This document shows positions 6,967 through 14,161 of a stretch of 14,161 bases of DNA, piece by piece. A program made the position numbers and the translations under genes. Under the pieces are notes generated by a model, which saw nothing but the letters and a program-made list of their open reading frames with translations, was not told the origin of the DNA and searched no databases. Where the stretch lies: NCBI GenBank assembly GCA_020430675.1, contig JAGQJJ010000037.1, positions 1 to 14,161 of the forward strand, read 5' to 3'. Origin of the DNA: Myxococcales bacterium. Its GTDB lineage: Bacteria > Myxococcota > Bradymonadia > UBA7976 > UBA1532. The stretch's first letter is position 1; every line of letters starts with the position of its first letter.

Positions 6967-8061
6967 ATGAGCGATCTTGAACAAATGAAGCGCCGCATCG
7001 GGCAACGGGTGATCTTCGGGTTCCCCGGCACGCGCATCCCCACCGAACTGGCCCATCTCGACGAGGAGTGGGGCATCGGCGGCTATGTGCTGTTCACGCG
7101 CAACCTTGAGAACTTCGAGCAGCTGATGGATCTGACCGAGGAGCTTTGGACCCTCGGTCAAGGCACGCCGCCCTTCATCGGCATCGATCACGAAGGCGGG
7201 CCGGTGCACCGGTTGCCGGCGCCGTTCACCGTGTTCCCCGACATGGCGCATCTCGGCCAGGTCAGCTCGGTTTCGGTGGCCTACGAGGTGGGCGCGGTCA
7301 TCGGGCGCGAGCTGACGGCGGCGGGGTTCAACCTGAACTTCGCGCCAGTGCTCGATCTGAACACCAACCCCGACAACCCGATCATCGGCCGCCGGGCCAT
7401 CTCGGATGACCCCGATCGCGTGGCCTCGCTGGCGCGCGCGGTGGTGCGCGGGCTGCACGACAACGCCATCATCGCCTGCGGCAAGCATTTTCCTGGTCAC
7501 GGTGACACGCACGAAGACAGCCACCTGACGCTGCCGGTCTGCGACCTCGACCTGGAGCGCCTGCGCGAACGCGAGCTTCTGCCCTATCGCGAGCTGATCC
7601 AGAAGCCGCCGCACCTCGACATGGTGATGACGGCGCATGTCATGTACCCCAAGGTCGACGCCGAGCACATGGCGACCACCAGCCGCTACCTGCTTCAGGA
7701 CGTGCTGCGGTTGGAGCTGGGCTTCAAGGGCCTGGTGGTGACCGACGACCTGGAGATGAAGGCGGTGGTCGATCGCATGGGCATGGAGGAGGTCACGATC
7801 GCCGCGCTGGAGGCGGGGGTTGATCTCTTCCTGGTCTGCCATGACATCGATCGGCAGGTCCAGGTGCTCGAGACGCTGCTGGCGCAGGCCGAGCAGGGCA
7901 AATATCCCAAGCATCTGTGGGAGCGCGGGTATCGCCGCGTGCGCGACCTGAAGGCCCGCCACTTCCGCGTGGTGCGCACCGTCGACCGGCAGCACGCGCG
8001 CGAGCTGGTCGGCAACCGCGAGCACATCCGCATCGCGCGGCGGCTCAAAGACGGCAAGTAG
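6967..8061 (+). CDS. nagZ: Beta-N-acetylhexosaminidase, GH3 family (NagZ-like)
   Basis: The protein has 364 residues, with an ATG preceded by GAGGAGCGG at 6957-6965. It lacks a signal peptide, so it is cytoplasmic. GH3 NagZ features are clear: IDHEGGPVHR (73-82), 'FNLNFAPVLDLN' (121-132), the substrate/acid loop KHFPGHGDTHEDSH (173-186), with Asp184 and His186 as the expected Asp-His acid/base pair, and VVTDDLEM (257-264), with Asp260 as the expected nucleophile. NagZ removes GlcNAc from GlcNAc-anhydroMurNAc peptides during peptidoglycan recycling. The Arg usual in E-G-G-R-V is Pro here (EGGPV). The C-terminal 60 or so residues are charged and helical (RRVRDLKARHFRVV), making it longer than the roughly 340-residue E. 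coli enzyme. Following a peptide-type permease pair, it may act on imported wall fragments. Confidence 0.92.
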   Translation: MSDLEQMKRRIGQRVIFGFPGTRIPTELAHLDEEWGIGGYVLFTRNLENFEQLMDLTEELWTLGQGTPPFIGIDHEGGPVHRLPAPFTVFPDMAHLGQVSSVSVAYEVGAVIGRELTAAGFNLNFAPVLDLNTNPDNPIIGRRAISDDPDRVASLARAVVRGLHDNAIIACGKHFPGHGDTHEDSHLTLPVCDLDLERLRERELLPYRELIQKPPHLDMVMTAHVMYPKVDAEHMATTSRYLLQDVLRLELGFKGLVVTDDLEMKAVVDRMGMEEVTIAALEAGVDLFLVCHDIDRQVQVLETLLAQAEQGKYPKHLWERGYRRVRDLKARHFRVVRTVDRQHARELVGNREHIRIARRLKDGK

Positions 8062-8082
8062 CCGATTCGACTATCGATTCAG

Positions 8083-8640
8083 TCAGGTGTCGTCGAGCAC
8101 CGCGTGGATGCGCCCGTCGACGTGGCGGGCGATCTCTTCGGGGTCGTTGGACGGGATGCCCACCTGCACATGGCGCACCTTGCCGGTGCCGTCGATGACC
8201 ACCAACGTGGGGATGGACCGCACGTCATAGGTCATCGAGAGCACCTTGCGCCGGTCTTCGAGCAGCACCGGGAAGTTGAACTGGCGCTGGGCCATGAACT
8301 GCTTGAGCAACGCGACGCGGTTGGCGCCGAAGTCGGTGTTGACCGAGGCGATGATCACCCGATCGTCGGCCGCGTAGCGCGCGTGCAGGGCTTGCAGCGC
8401 GGGCAGTGATTTCTGGCATGGCGGGCACCAGGTCGCCCAGAAGTCGAGCACGACCACCTTGCCGGTCTGGGCGGCGAGCGAAAACGGCGCGCCGGCGAGG
8501 GTCTCGACCTCGATCGGCGGGGCGACCGAGCCCACCTTGGGGCCGCCGCGGTCGGGGCGAATCGACCACACGATCGCGCCGATCACCGCCACCATCAGGG
8601 CGGCCGACAGAAGGCGGCGGATGGGCGAGCGCTGGGCCAT
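8083..8640 (-). CDS. Membrane-anchored TlpA/ResA-like thiol-disulfide oxidoreductase
   Basis: The protein has 185 residues. An N-terminal membrane anchor (about 9-27) is followed by a thioredoxin-fold domain facing the periplasm. The redox motif W71-C72-P-P-C75 lies in 'LDFWATWCPPCQKSLP', and the cis-Pro loop appears as 'SIPTLVVID'. An AhpC/TSA-like entry segment (GSVAPPIEVETLAG) completes the TlpA/ResA pattern. These proteins reduce or exchange disulfides in exported proteins, often for cytochrome c or envelope protein maturation. The ATG lies 3 bp after the stop of the outer-membrane barrel gene and lacks a strong ribosome site, so translation is probably coupled to that gene. The specific partner is unknown. 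Confidence 0.9.
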   Translation of the reverse strand: MAQRSPIRRLLSAALMVAVIGAIVWSIRPDRGGPKVGSVAPPIEVETLAGAPFSLAAQTGKVVVLDFWATWCPPCQKSLPALQALHARYAADDRVIIASVNTDFGANRVALLKQFMAQRQFNFPVLLEDRRKVLSMTYDVRSIPTLVVIDGTGKVRHVQVGIPSNDPEEIARHVDGRIHAVLDDT

Positions 8641-8643
8641 GGA

Positions 8644-9510
8644 TCAGAGGAACAGCATCAGGCCGATGCCAAAGCCGAACTGGTCGGAGTGGTCGAGGTT
8701 CTGCTTGTAGCTGATCGAGATCTGCCCGGCCTGGCCGCCTTCGCCGCTGGTGACAAAGCCGACGCCGCCGCTGACCCATTGCTGCTCGCGGGCGCCGTCG
8801 TATTCGTAGCCGGCGCGGATGGGCACCGTGTCGGCGAGCAGCAGCTCGCCGCCCGCCGAGACCACCGCTTTGGTGCCGTCTTCGTGGGTGTCGAAGTCGG
8901 CGAGCACGTCGACATCAAGCACGAGCGGTTCGCCGGTGTAGGCGATGCCACCGCCCGCGCGCCGCGGCATGGCCGGGTCGTCGATATGCACCAGGTTCTG
9001 GCCGATGGCGCCGAGGTGGAAGGCGCCCGACAGGCTGATGAGCAGGCCGGCGTCGAGCGTGAAGCCGTCGACCCCGTTGTCGACGCCGCCAGACTTGCGG
9101 CTGATGTCGACGTAGCGCAGCGAGACACCCGCGTTGACCTGGTTTTGCACCAGCGGGTGGGCGAAGGCGAGGCGCGCGTCGTGGCCCTTGATGTCGACCG
9201 GCGCGTCGTCGTCGCTGAAGTGATAGCCGTAGGCCGCGCCCACCGCGAGGCTGGGCTGCGTCTTCGAGTCGACGACGTTGACCCCGACCACGTTGACGTC
9301 GTCGGGCCCGAGTCGGAAGTACTGCACTTCGGCGGCGTAGAGGTAGGCGCGGGCCATGCCGGCGGGGTTGTAGACGACCGCGCTGCTGGCGACCGGGTCG
9401 GCGCGCACGCCGCCCATGGCCATGCCCCGGGGGCTGTCGAGCGACTGCGCATGCGCGCCGCTGGCCACGCCGAGCACAAAGAGGGCGCTCGCGAGATGAA
9501 GTCGGGCCAA
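8644..9510 (-). CDS. FadL/PorV-like outer-membrane beta-barrel protein
   Basis: The protein has 288 residues and starts at TTG (9510-9508), preceded by GGAGG five bases upstream. A signal peptide (MARLHLASALFVLGVASGAHA) begins directly there and no ATG fits, so the TTG start is well supported. The mature N-terminus 'SPRGMAMGGVRADPVASSAVVYNPAGMARA' (given in part) follows the OMPP1/FadL and PorV pattern of G-M-G-G, a short loop and Y-N-P-A-G. Alternating beta strands continue to the end, GFGIGLMLFL, a terminal hydrophobic strand suited to outer-membrane insertion. It is shorter than FadL (over 400 residues) and closer to PorV-like or UPF0164 barrels. The substrate is unknown. It heads a two-gene operon with the thioredoxin-like gene. 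Confidence 0.8.
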   Translation of the reverse strand: MARLHLASALFVLGVASGAHAQSLDSPRGMAMGGVRADPVASSAVVYNPAGMARAYLYAAEVQYFRLGPDDVNVVGVNVVDSKTQPSLAVGAAYGYHFSDDDAPVDIKGHDARLAFAHPLVQNQVNAGVSLRYVDISRKSGGVDNGVDGFTLDAGLLISLSGAFHLGAIGQNLVHIDDPAMPRRAGGGIAYTGEPLVLDVDVLADFDTHEDGTKAVVSAGGELLLADTVPIRAGYEYDGAREQQWVSGGVGFVTSGEGGQAGQISISYKQNLDHSDQFGFGIGLMLFL

Positions 9511-9542
9511 GGCGGCCTCCGTTGACCAGGCAGGGGGCGCAT

Positions 9543-9571
9543 CTTACAGCAGACGACATCGAAAATGGCAA
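9543..9571 (-). promoter_or_regulatory. Sigma70-type promoter of the barrel/TlpA operon
   Basis: On the minus strand TTGCCA (9571-9566, 5/6 match) and TGTAAG (9548-9543, 4/6 match) are spaced by 17 bp, about 32 bp upstream of the TTG start at 9510. Confidence 0.5.
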
Positions 9572-9584
9572 GGCATCGCGCAGG

Positions 9585-9666
9585 CCGGTTGGCCGAGTCC
9601 AAGGCGCGAGACGCCGTCGCCACTGGGGGAGCGGTCAGTCGAGCAACGCCGGAATCGGCCAACCGG
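9585..9666. repeat. 16-bp inverted repeat with structured 50-bp spacer
   Basis: The left arm 9585-9600 (CCGGTTGGCCGAGTCC) and the right arm 9651-9666 (GGAATCGGCCAACCGG) are reverse complements at 15 of 16 positions. Each arm also overlaps a small dyad: GGCC-N4-GGCC at 9583-9594 and GGCC-N5-GGCC at 9657-9669. The spacer holds two minor hairpins, GGCG/CGCC at 9603-9615 and ACTG/CAGT at 9622-9639. It lies between the divergent barrel operon and response-regulator gene, so paired operator or enhancer sites, or a structured leader, are possible. There is no U-tract, and a 50-bp loop does not suit a terminator. Confidence 0.6.
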
Positions 9667-9683
9667 GCCAGCGAGGACTGTCG

Positions 9684-9721
9684 GATTCGATGGCCCCTGC
9701 TGTAAAGTCGCCAATCGAATC
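9684..9721 (+). promoter_or_regulatory. Candidate promoter/operator of the response-regulator gene
   Basis: TGTAAA at 9701-9706 could be a -10 box about 53 bp before the ATG. It is flanked by an 8-bp perfect inverted repeat, GATTCGAT (9684-9691) and ATCGAATC (9714-9721). The -35 match is poor. The dyad around a -10 position would suit repression or autoregulation, but this is inference. Confidence 0.3.
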
Positions 9722-9758
9722 GACGCAACCGTCCATCTTCGCAGGTTTATTGCATTCC

Positions 9759-11134
<1,376 letters not shown>

Positions 11135-11138
<4 letters not shown>

Positions 11139-11815
11139 TCGCGCTGCTGCTCGTGGCGGCGTTGCTGCCAGCGCCGGCGGCGAAGTCGGCGTCAGTGGGC
11201 GCGCTGTTGCGGCAGGTGAAAGCCGAGCCGGCCGATCCCGAGGCGCCGGAGTGGCTGTGGGACGCGGCGCGGCTGGAGCGCGACGTGCACCATCGGCCGC
11301 GGGCGGCGGCGGCGCTGATGCGCTGGCTTTTGTCGAGCTATCCCGAGAGCCGGCCGGCGGCTCGAGCACAGGCGGCGCTCGATTGGATGGTCGAGCGCGA
11401 TGTGGACGGCGATCCGTCGGCGCTGACCGAGCTGCTGGCGCTGGCCGATCGCGGGCCGGAAGCCGCCGATCGTTACCTGGAGCGCTACCCCAAGGCGCCC
11501 GACGCGGCGGTGCTGGCGATGCGCGCTTCGCTGGCCGACGAGACCGACGCGGCGCTCACGCGGCTCGCGCGCTTCTCCGGCGACGCCGAGTGGGGTTGGC
11601 TGGTGCGCCGCGAGGTCGGGCGGCGGCAGTATCTGGCCGGTCGCTATGTCGACGCCTGGCGCACCGCCGACGCGGCGGCCGATCCGGCGGGGCGGGCCCG
11701 GGCGACGCGGGTGCTGGCGTGGCGGGCGGCCGGCGGGTTGGCCGGTCTCTGCCTGCTGGCGCTGGTGGTGCTGATGCTGCGCCGTCGTCGCCGGTTGAAG
11801 AAGCGCGCTACTTGA
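11135..11815 (+). CDS. Exported TPR-like protein with C-terminal membrane anchor
   Basis: The protein has 226 residues and begins at GTG 11135, overlapping the stop of the response-regulator gene as GTGA, so it is translationally coupled to it. The first 16 or so residues are a hydrophobic signal-like segment (MIALLLVAALLPAPAA). Residues about 40-190 are Ala/Arg-rich helical pairs with TPR-like spacing, for example 'AAALMRWLLSSYPESRPA' and 'AADRYLERYPKAPDAAV'. A membrane segment (about 199-215) and a strongly basic tail (RRRRRLKKRAT) end the protein. The topology suggests a periplasmic helical-repeat domain anchored in the inner membrane. No catalytic motif is visible. It may help assemble an envelope complex controlled by the regulator, but that is conjecture. 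Its last 8 bp overlap the end of the sulfatase gene. Confidence 0.75.
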
Positions 11816-13928
11816 AGGCCGGCGTGAGCACGTTGGGCGCGCCCCACTCGTTCTTGCGCCACTCGCGGACGCGCGAGAGGAAGAGGCTGAGCGGGTCGAG
11901 CGCGGCCAGCGCGAGCACCGGGCGGGTCTCGAAGACGTCGTTGGCCTCGGCCGAGTCGGTCTGCGCGTCAAAGGCCGAGATGGCCTGCTCGCTGCGCATG
12001 ATGACCTTGGCCCGGCCCACCTGAAGCGCGTAGCTGCTCTTGGCCATGCTGGCGATGGTCGCCCGCGGGTAGACGGCGCCCTCGGCGTGCACCAGCGGCA
12101 TCAGGTCGAGGCCCTGGGCGTCTTTGACCGGCGCCTGGCCGAGCAGCGTCTGGAAGGTGGGCAGAAGGTCGACGCCGTCGGCGCCGAAGGTGGCCCGCTT
12201 GCCGGCGGGGAAGAGGCCGGGCGCGCGGATGACCAGCGGCACGTTGACCAGCTCTTGATTGAGGCTGTGGCCGTGCCCGCACGAGCCGTGCTCCCAGAAC
12301 TCGTCGCCGTGGTCAGCGCTGACGATGATCATGGTCTCGTCGTAGATGCCCTGGGCCTTGAGCGTCTCGACGAGCTGGCCGAACCACTTGTCGTTGAAGG
12401 CGACCTCGTTCTCGTAGAGCGCCTCGATGCGATGCTGATCGCGCTCGCTCGGCGGGGTCTTCTTGCCCTTGATCTTGCCCAGCTCATCACCGCTCAGCGC
12501 CTTCTTGTAACGCCCGCCGTAATTGCCCTCGCGGTCGTACTGGTCGATGAACTCCTTGTGGGCCCGATAGGTGACGTGCGGGTCGCTGGTGCCGAGGTAC
12601 AGGTAGAAGGGCGTGCCCTTATTGGCTTCGATATAGCCCTTGGCCGCGTTGAAGACGGCCTTGGCGTTGTTGGCCTTGCCCTCGCGGATGAAGTTGACGA
12701 AGTCCTTGTCGGCGAAGCCCTGGTTGAAGTTCCAGCGCTCGCTGACATAGCCGTTGCTGACAAAACCGGCGGTTTTGTAGCCCGCCTTCTTGAAGACCTC
12801 GGCCAGCGTGGTGTGCTCATCGCGCAGCTTGGCTTCCTGGGTGTAGACGCCGTGCACCGCGGGGTAGGTGCTGGTGAAGAAGCTGGCGTGGCTGGCCTTG
12901 GACTCGTTGCCCTGCACCCAGTAGGGCTCGAAGACGGTGGCTTCCTTGGCCAGCGCCGAGAGGGCGGGCGTCTTGACCTTCGGGCGCTTGTTGGCGTTTG
13001 GCACCTGGTAGAAGTCGAGCTTGTCGGCGCGCAGGGTGTCGATCAGCCAGAAGACGATGTATTTCGGGGCCTTGGCGCCGGCGAGCGGCTGGGCCTTGCC
13101 GCCGTCGAGGCGGGCGCCGGTCAGCTTGACGTCGCCTTTTCCGCGCAGCATGAGGCGCACCGGCTGGCCGGCGACGGCGTCGAGCGAGAGCTTGAGCGTG
13201 GCGCCGCCGCCGAGCTTCTTGGCCGGCTTGCCGTCGAGCTGGGTGAAGACCTCGACCTCGCCGCCGGTGGCGGTGCCGGTGAGCGTGAAGCCCTTGGGCG
13301 GCACCAGGTAATAGTCGAGGCCGCCGCCGTTCGGCAGGTTGAGCGCGTCGCCCTCGGTCGGGGCGAGCGCGGCGGCCAGCGCGGCTTCGTCGGCGGGCAA
13401 CGGCGGGGCCGAAGCGCGGGCGACGCGCACGGCGCGGATGGCGGCACCGGTCTTGGTGCCGTTGTATTCGACGGCGCGGCGGAAGTGCAGGCGCACCTTG
13501 TTGAAGCCGACGGGCATGGCGCCCTTTTGCACCTCGAAGCGCTGCACCTGCCAGCCGGGCTGCAGGGTGTAGCTCTTGACCTTCTTGCCGTTGATGAAGG
13601 CGTCCATGCGCTGGTCGTTGCCGATCGGCTTGAAGACCGCTTCGACGACCAGATCCTCGCTGGCCAGCTCGGGGCCGATGGGGAACCAGAGGTTGGTCTG
13701 CAAGCCGGGCTGGTAGGCGCCGGGGCGGCCGTCCTCGCGGATGCCAGTCCTCCAGCTGCCGTTCATGTCGCGGGTGTATTTGACGAAGCCGACCGCCGCG
13801 GCATCGGCGACCACGCCGTCGCGATAGACATGGGCCAGCGGGGCGTTGGCGCGCAGGTCGTAGCCGGCGTCGGGCGCAGCGACGGCCGTGCCGGCGAGGA
13901 GGCAGAGGAAGAGCAGCGAACGGTGCAT
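11808..13928 (-). CDS. Sulfatase-superfamily hydrolase with long N-terminal domain and Ser-type active site
   Basis: The protein has 706 residues. The ATG at 13928 has GGAG five bases upstream and opens on a signal peptide (MHRSLLFLCLLAGTAVAA); 22 further upstream codons are open but lack these signs. Residues about 20-285 are beta-rich and lack a recognised motif. The alkaline phosphatase/sulfatase fold follows: metal-site segment 'FWLIDTLRAD' with Asp297, nucleophile region 'ESKASHASFFTSTYPAVHGV' (342-361), DPH (449-451), and ADHGDEFWEHG (538-548) with Asp539 and His540. At the nucleophile, S343-K-A-S-H replaces the C/S-x-P-S-R signature needed for formylglycine, so Ser343 probably acts unmodified. 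The substrate may be a sulfate or phosphate ester, or this may be a phosphotransferase. Export to the envelope is likely. Confidence 0.87.
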   Translation of the reverse strand: MHRSLLFLCLLAGTAVAAPDAGYDLRANAPLAHVYRDGVVADAAAVGFVKYTRDMNGSWRTGIREDGRPGAYQPGLQTNLWFPIGPELASEDLVVEAVFKPIGNDQRMDAFINGKKVKSYTLQPGWQVQRFEVQKGAMPVGFNKVRLHFRRAVEYNGTKTGAAIRAVRVARASAPPLPADEAALAAALAPTEGDALNLPNGGGLDYYLVPPKGFTLTGTATGGEVEVFTQLDGKPAKKLGGGATLKLSLDAVAGQPVRLMLRGKGDVKLTGARLDGGKAQPLAGAKAPKYIVFWLIDTLRADKLDFYQVPNANKRPKVKTPALSALAKEATVFEPYWVQGNESKASHASFFTSTYPAVHGVYTQEAKLRDEHTTLAEVFKKAGYKTAGFVSNGYVSERWNFNQGFADKDFVNFIREGKANNAKAVFNAAKGYIEANKGTPFYLYLGTSDPHVTYRAHKEFIDQYDREGNYGGRYKKALSGDELGKIKGKKTPPSERDQHRIEALYENEVAFNDKWFGQLVETLKAQGIYDETMIIVSADHGDEFWEHGSCGHGHSLNQELVNVPLVIRAPGLFPAGKRATFGADGVDLLPTFQTLLGQAPVKDAQGLDLMPLVHAEGAVYPRATIASMAKSSYALQVGRAKVIMRSEQAISAFDAQTDSAEANDVFETRPVLALAALDPLSLFLSRVREWRKNEWGAPNVLTPAFK

Positions 13929-13965
13929 CGGAACTCCGAAGGCAGGTCGACGGCAAGAGTGCCGA

Positions 13966-13994
13966 CATGTAGCAGTTTGTGGTTCACAGGCCAA
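13966..13994 (-). promoter_or_regulatory. Candidate promoter of the sulfatase-like gene
   Basis: On the minus strand TTGGCC (13994-13989) and TACATG (13971-13966) are 17 bp apart, about 38 bp upstream of the ATG. Both boxes are only partial matches. Confidence 0.25.
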
Positions 13995-14010
13995 CCGAAA
14001 ACCGTATGGC
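13983..14010 (+). promoter_or_regulatory. Candidate promoter of the ComF-like gene
   Basis: TTCACA (13983-13988, 5/6 match) and TATGGC (14005-14010) are spaced by 16 bp, about 79 bp before the ATG at 14089. It overlaps the candidate divergent promoter of the sulfatase-like gene, so the two would compete. The -10 match is weak. Confidence 0.25.
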
Positions 14011-14088
14011 GCAAAAGGGGCGAAATTCGCGCAACACCGGGCGCGGCGTGCCGATGGATCTCATAGGTGCCAACCGCCGGAGATCGAG

Positions 14089-14161
14089 ATGGCCAACCTG
14101 TGGGACGGACTGCTGAACCTCATCTGGCCCGCCGACTGTTTCGTGTGTGGCGCACAAACCG
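14089..14161 (+). CDS. ComF-family protein, N-terminal end (partial)
   Basis: An ATG with GGAG six bases upstream (14079-14082) starts MANLWDGLLNLIWPADCFVCGAQ and runs off the window after 24 codons. The pattern of a short hydrophobic helix, 'WPADC' and C-x2-C is the N-terminal zinc-ribbon of ComF/GntX proteins, whose missing remainder would be a phosphoribosyltransferase-like domain. Family members take part in DNA uptake in competent bacteria and are also found in non-competent ones. The identification rests on one short motif. Confidence 0.65.
   Translation, partial: MANLWDGLLNLIWPADCFVCGAQT

Noticed and set aside
8062..8082. Terminator between nagZ and the TlpA-like gene
   Set aside because: The 21-bp gap has a repeated CGATTC but no real stem and no T-tract.
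9585..9666. tRNA-like gene in the inverted-repeat region
   Set aside because: GGCCGAG...AAGGCGC resembles a tRNA-Ser D arm, but no anticodon arm or GGTTCGA-type T loop follows.
12087..14066. 659-codon open frame on the plus strand opposite the sulfatase-like gene
   Set aside because: It is antisense to a protein with clear signal peptide and active-site motifs; its Val/Gly/Leu-rich low-complexity product and the high GC content explain the absence of stops.

Overview
The window is GC-rich bacterial DNA with dense genes, GTG and TTG starts, and 3-8 bp gene junctions. A DUF2330-type exported protein with a MYXO-CTERM-like tail, a Cys-rich lipoprotein and a Ser-type 'sulfatase' suggest a deltaproteobacterial lineage (Myxococcota, Bradymonadota or a relative). 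This placement is an inference from protein style; the window holds no phylogenetic marker.

Left part (1 to about 4600): the 3' end of an unknown gene, a DUF2330 surface protein, a small unknown cytoplasmic protein, and, convergent with it, a 595-residue lipoprotein built from three evenly spaced Cys motifs and a PPC-like C-terminal domain. Next comes a heavily decayed fragment of a 5'-nucleotidase, which ends close to a tRNA-Ala(CGC) gene that has a clear promoter and terminator.

Right part (about 4600 to the end): a dppB-dppC permease pair and a nagZ glycosidase, plausibly linked to cell-wall peptide or sugar recycling. Convergent with these is a two-gene operon for an outer-membrane FadL/PorV-like barrel and a membrane-anchored TlpA-type thioredoxin. 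Divergent from that operon is an NtrC-family sigma54 response regulator, translationally coupled to a TPR-like exported protein with a C-terminal membrane anchor. A 706-residue sulfatase-superfamily enzyme follows in the opposite direction, sharing its last 8 bp with the TPR gene. The window ends in the first 24 codons of a ComF-like gene.

The most notable large-scale signal is a reversal of G/C strand bias near 4600. The + strand is C-rich to the left and mostly G-rich to the right, whichever strand the genes lie on. The switch coincides with the broken edge of the nucleotidase remnant beside the tRNA, so a rearrangement breakpoint is the simplest reading. The most notable local signal is a 16-bp inverted repeat in the porin/response-regulator intergenic region. 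I found no CRISPR array, insertion sequence or prophage, and no clear defence system.
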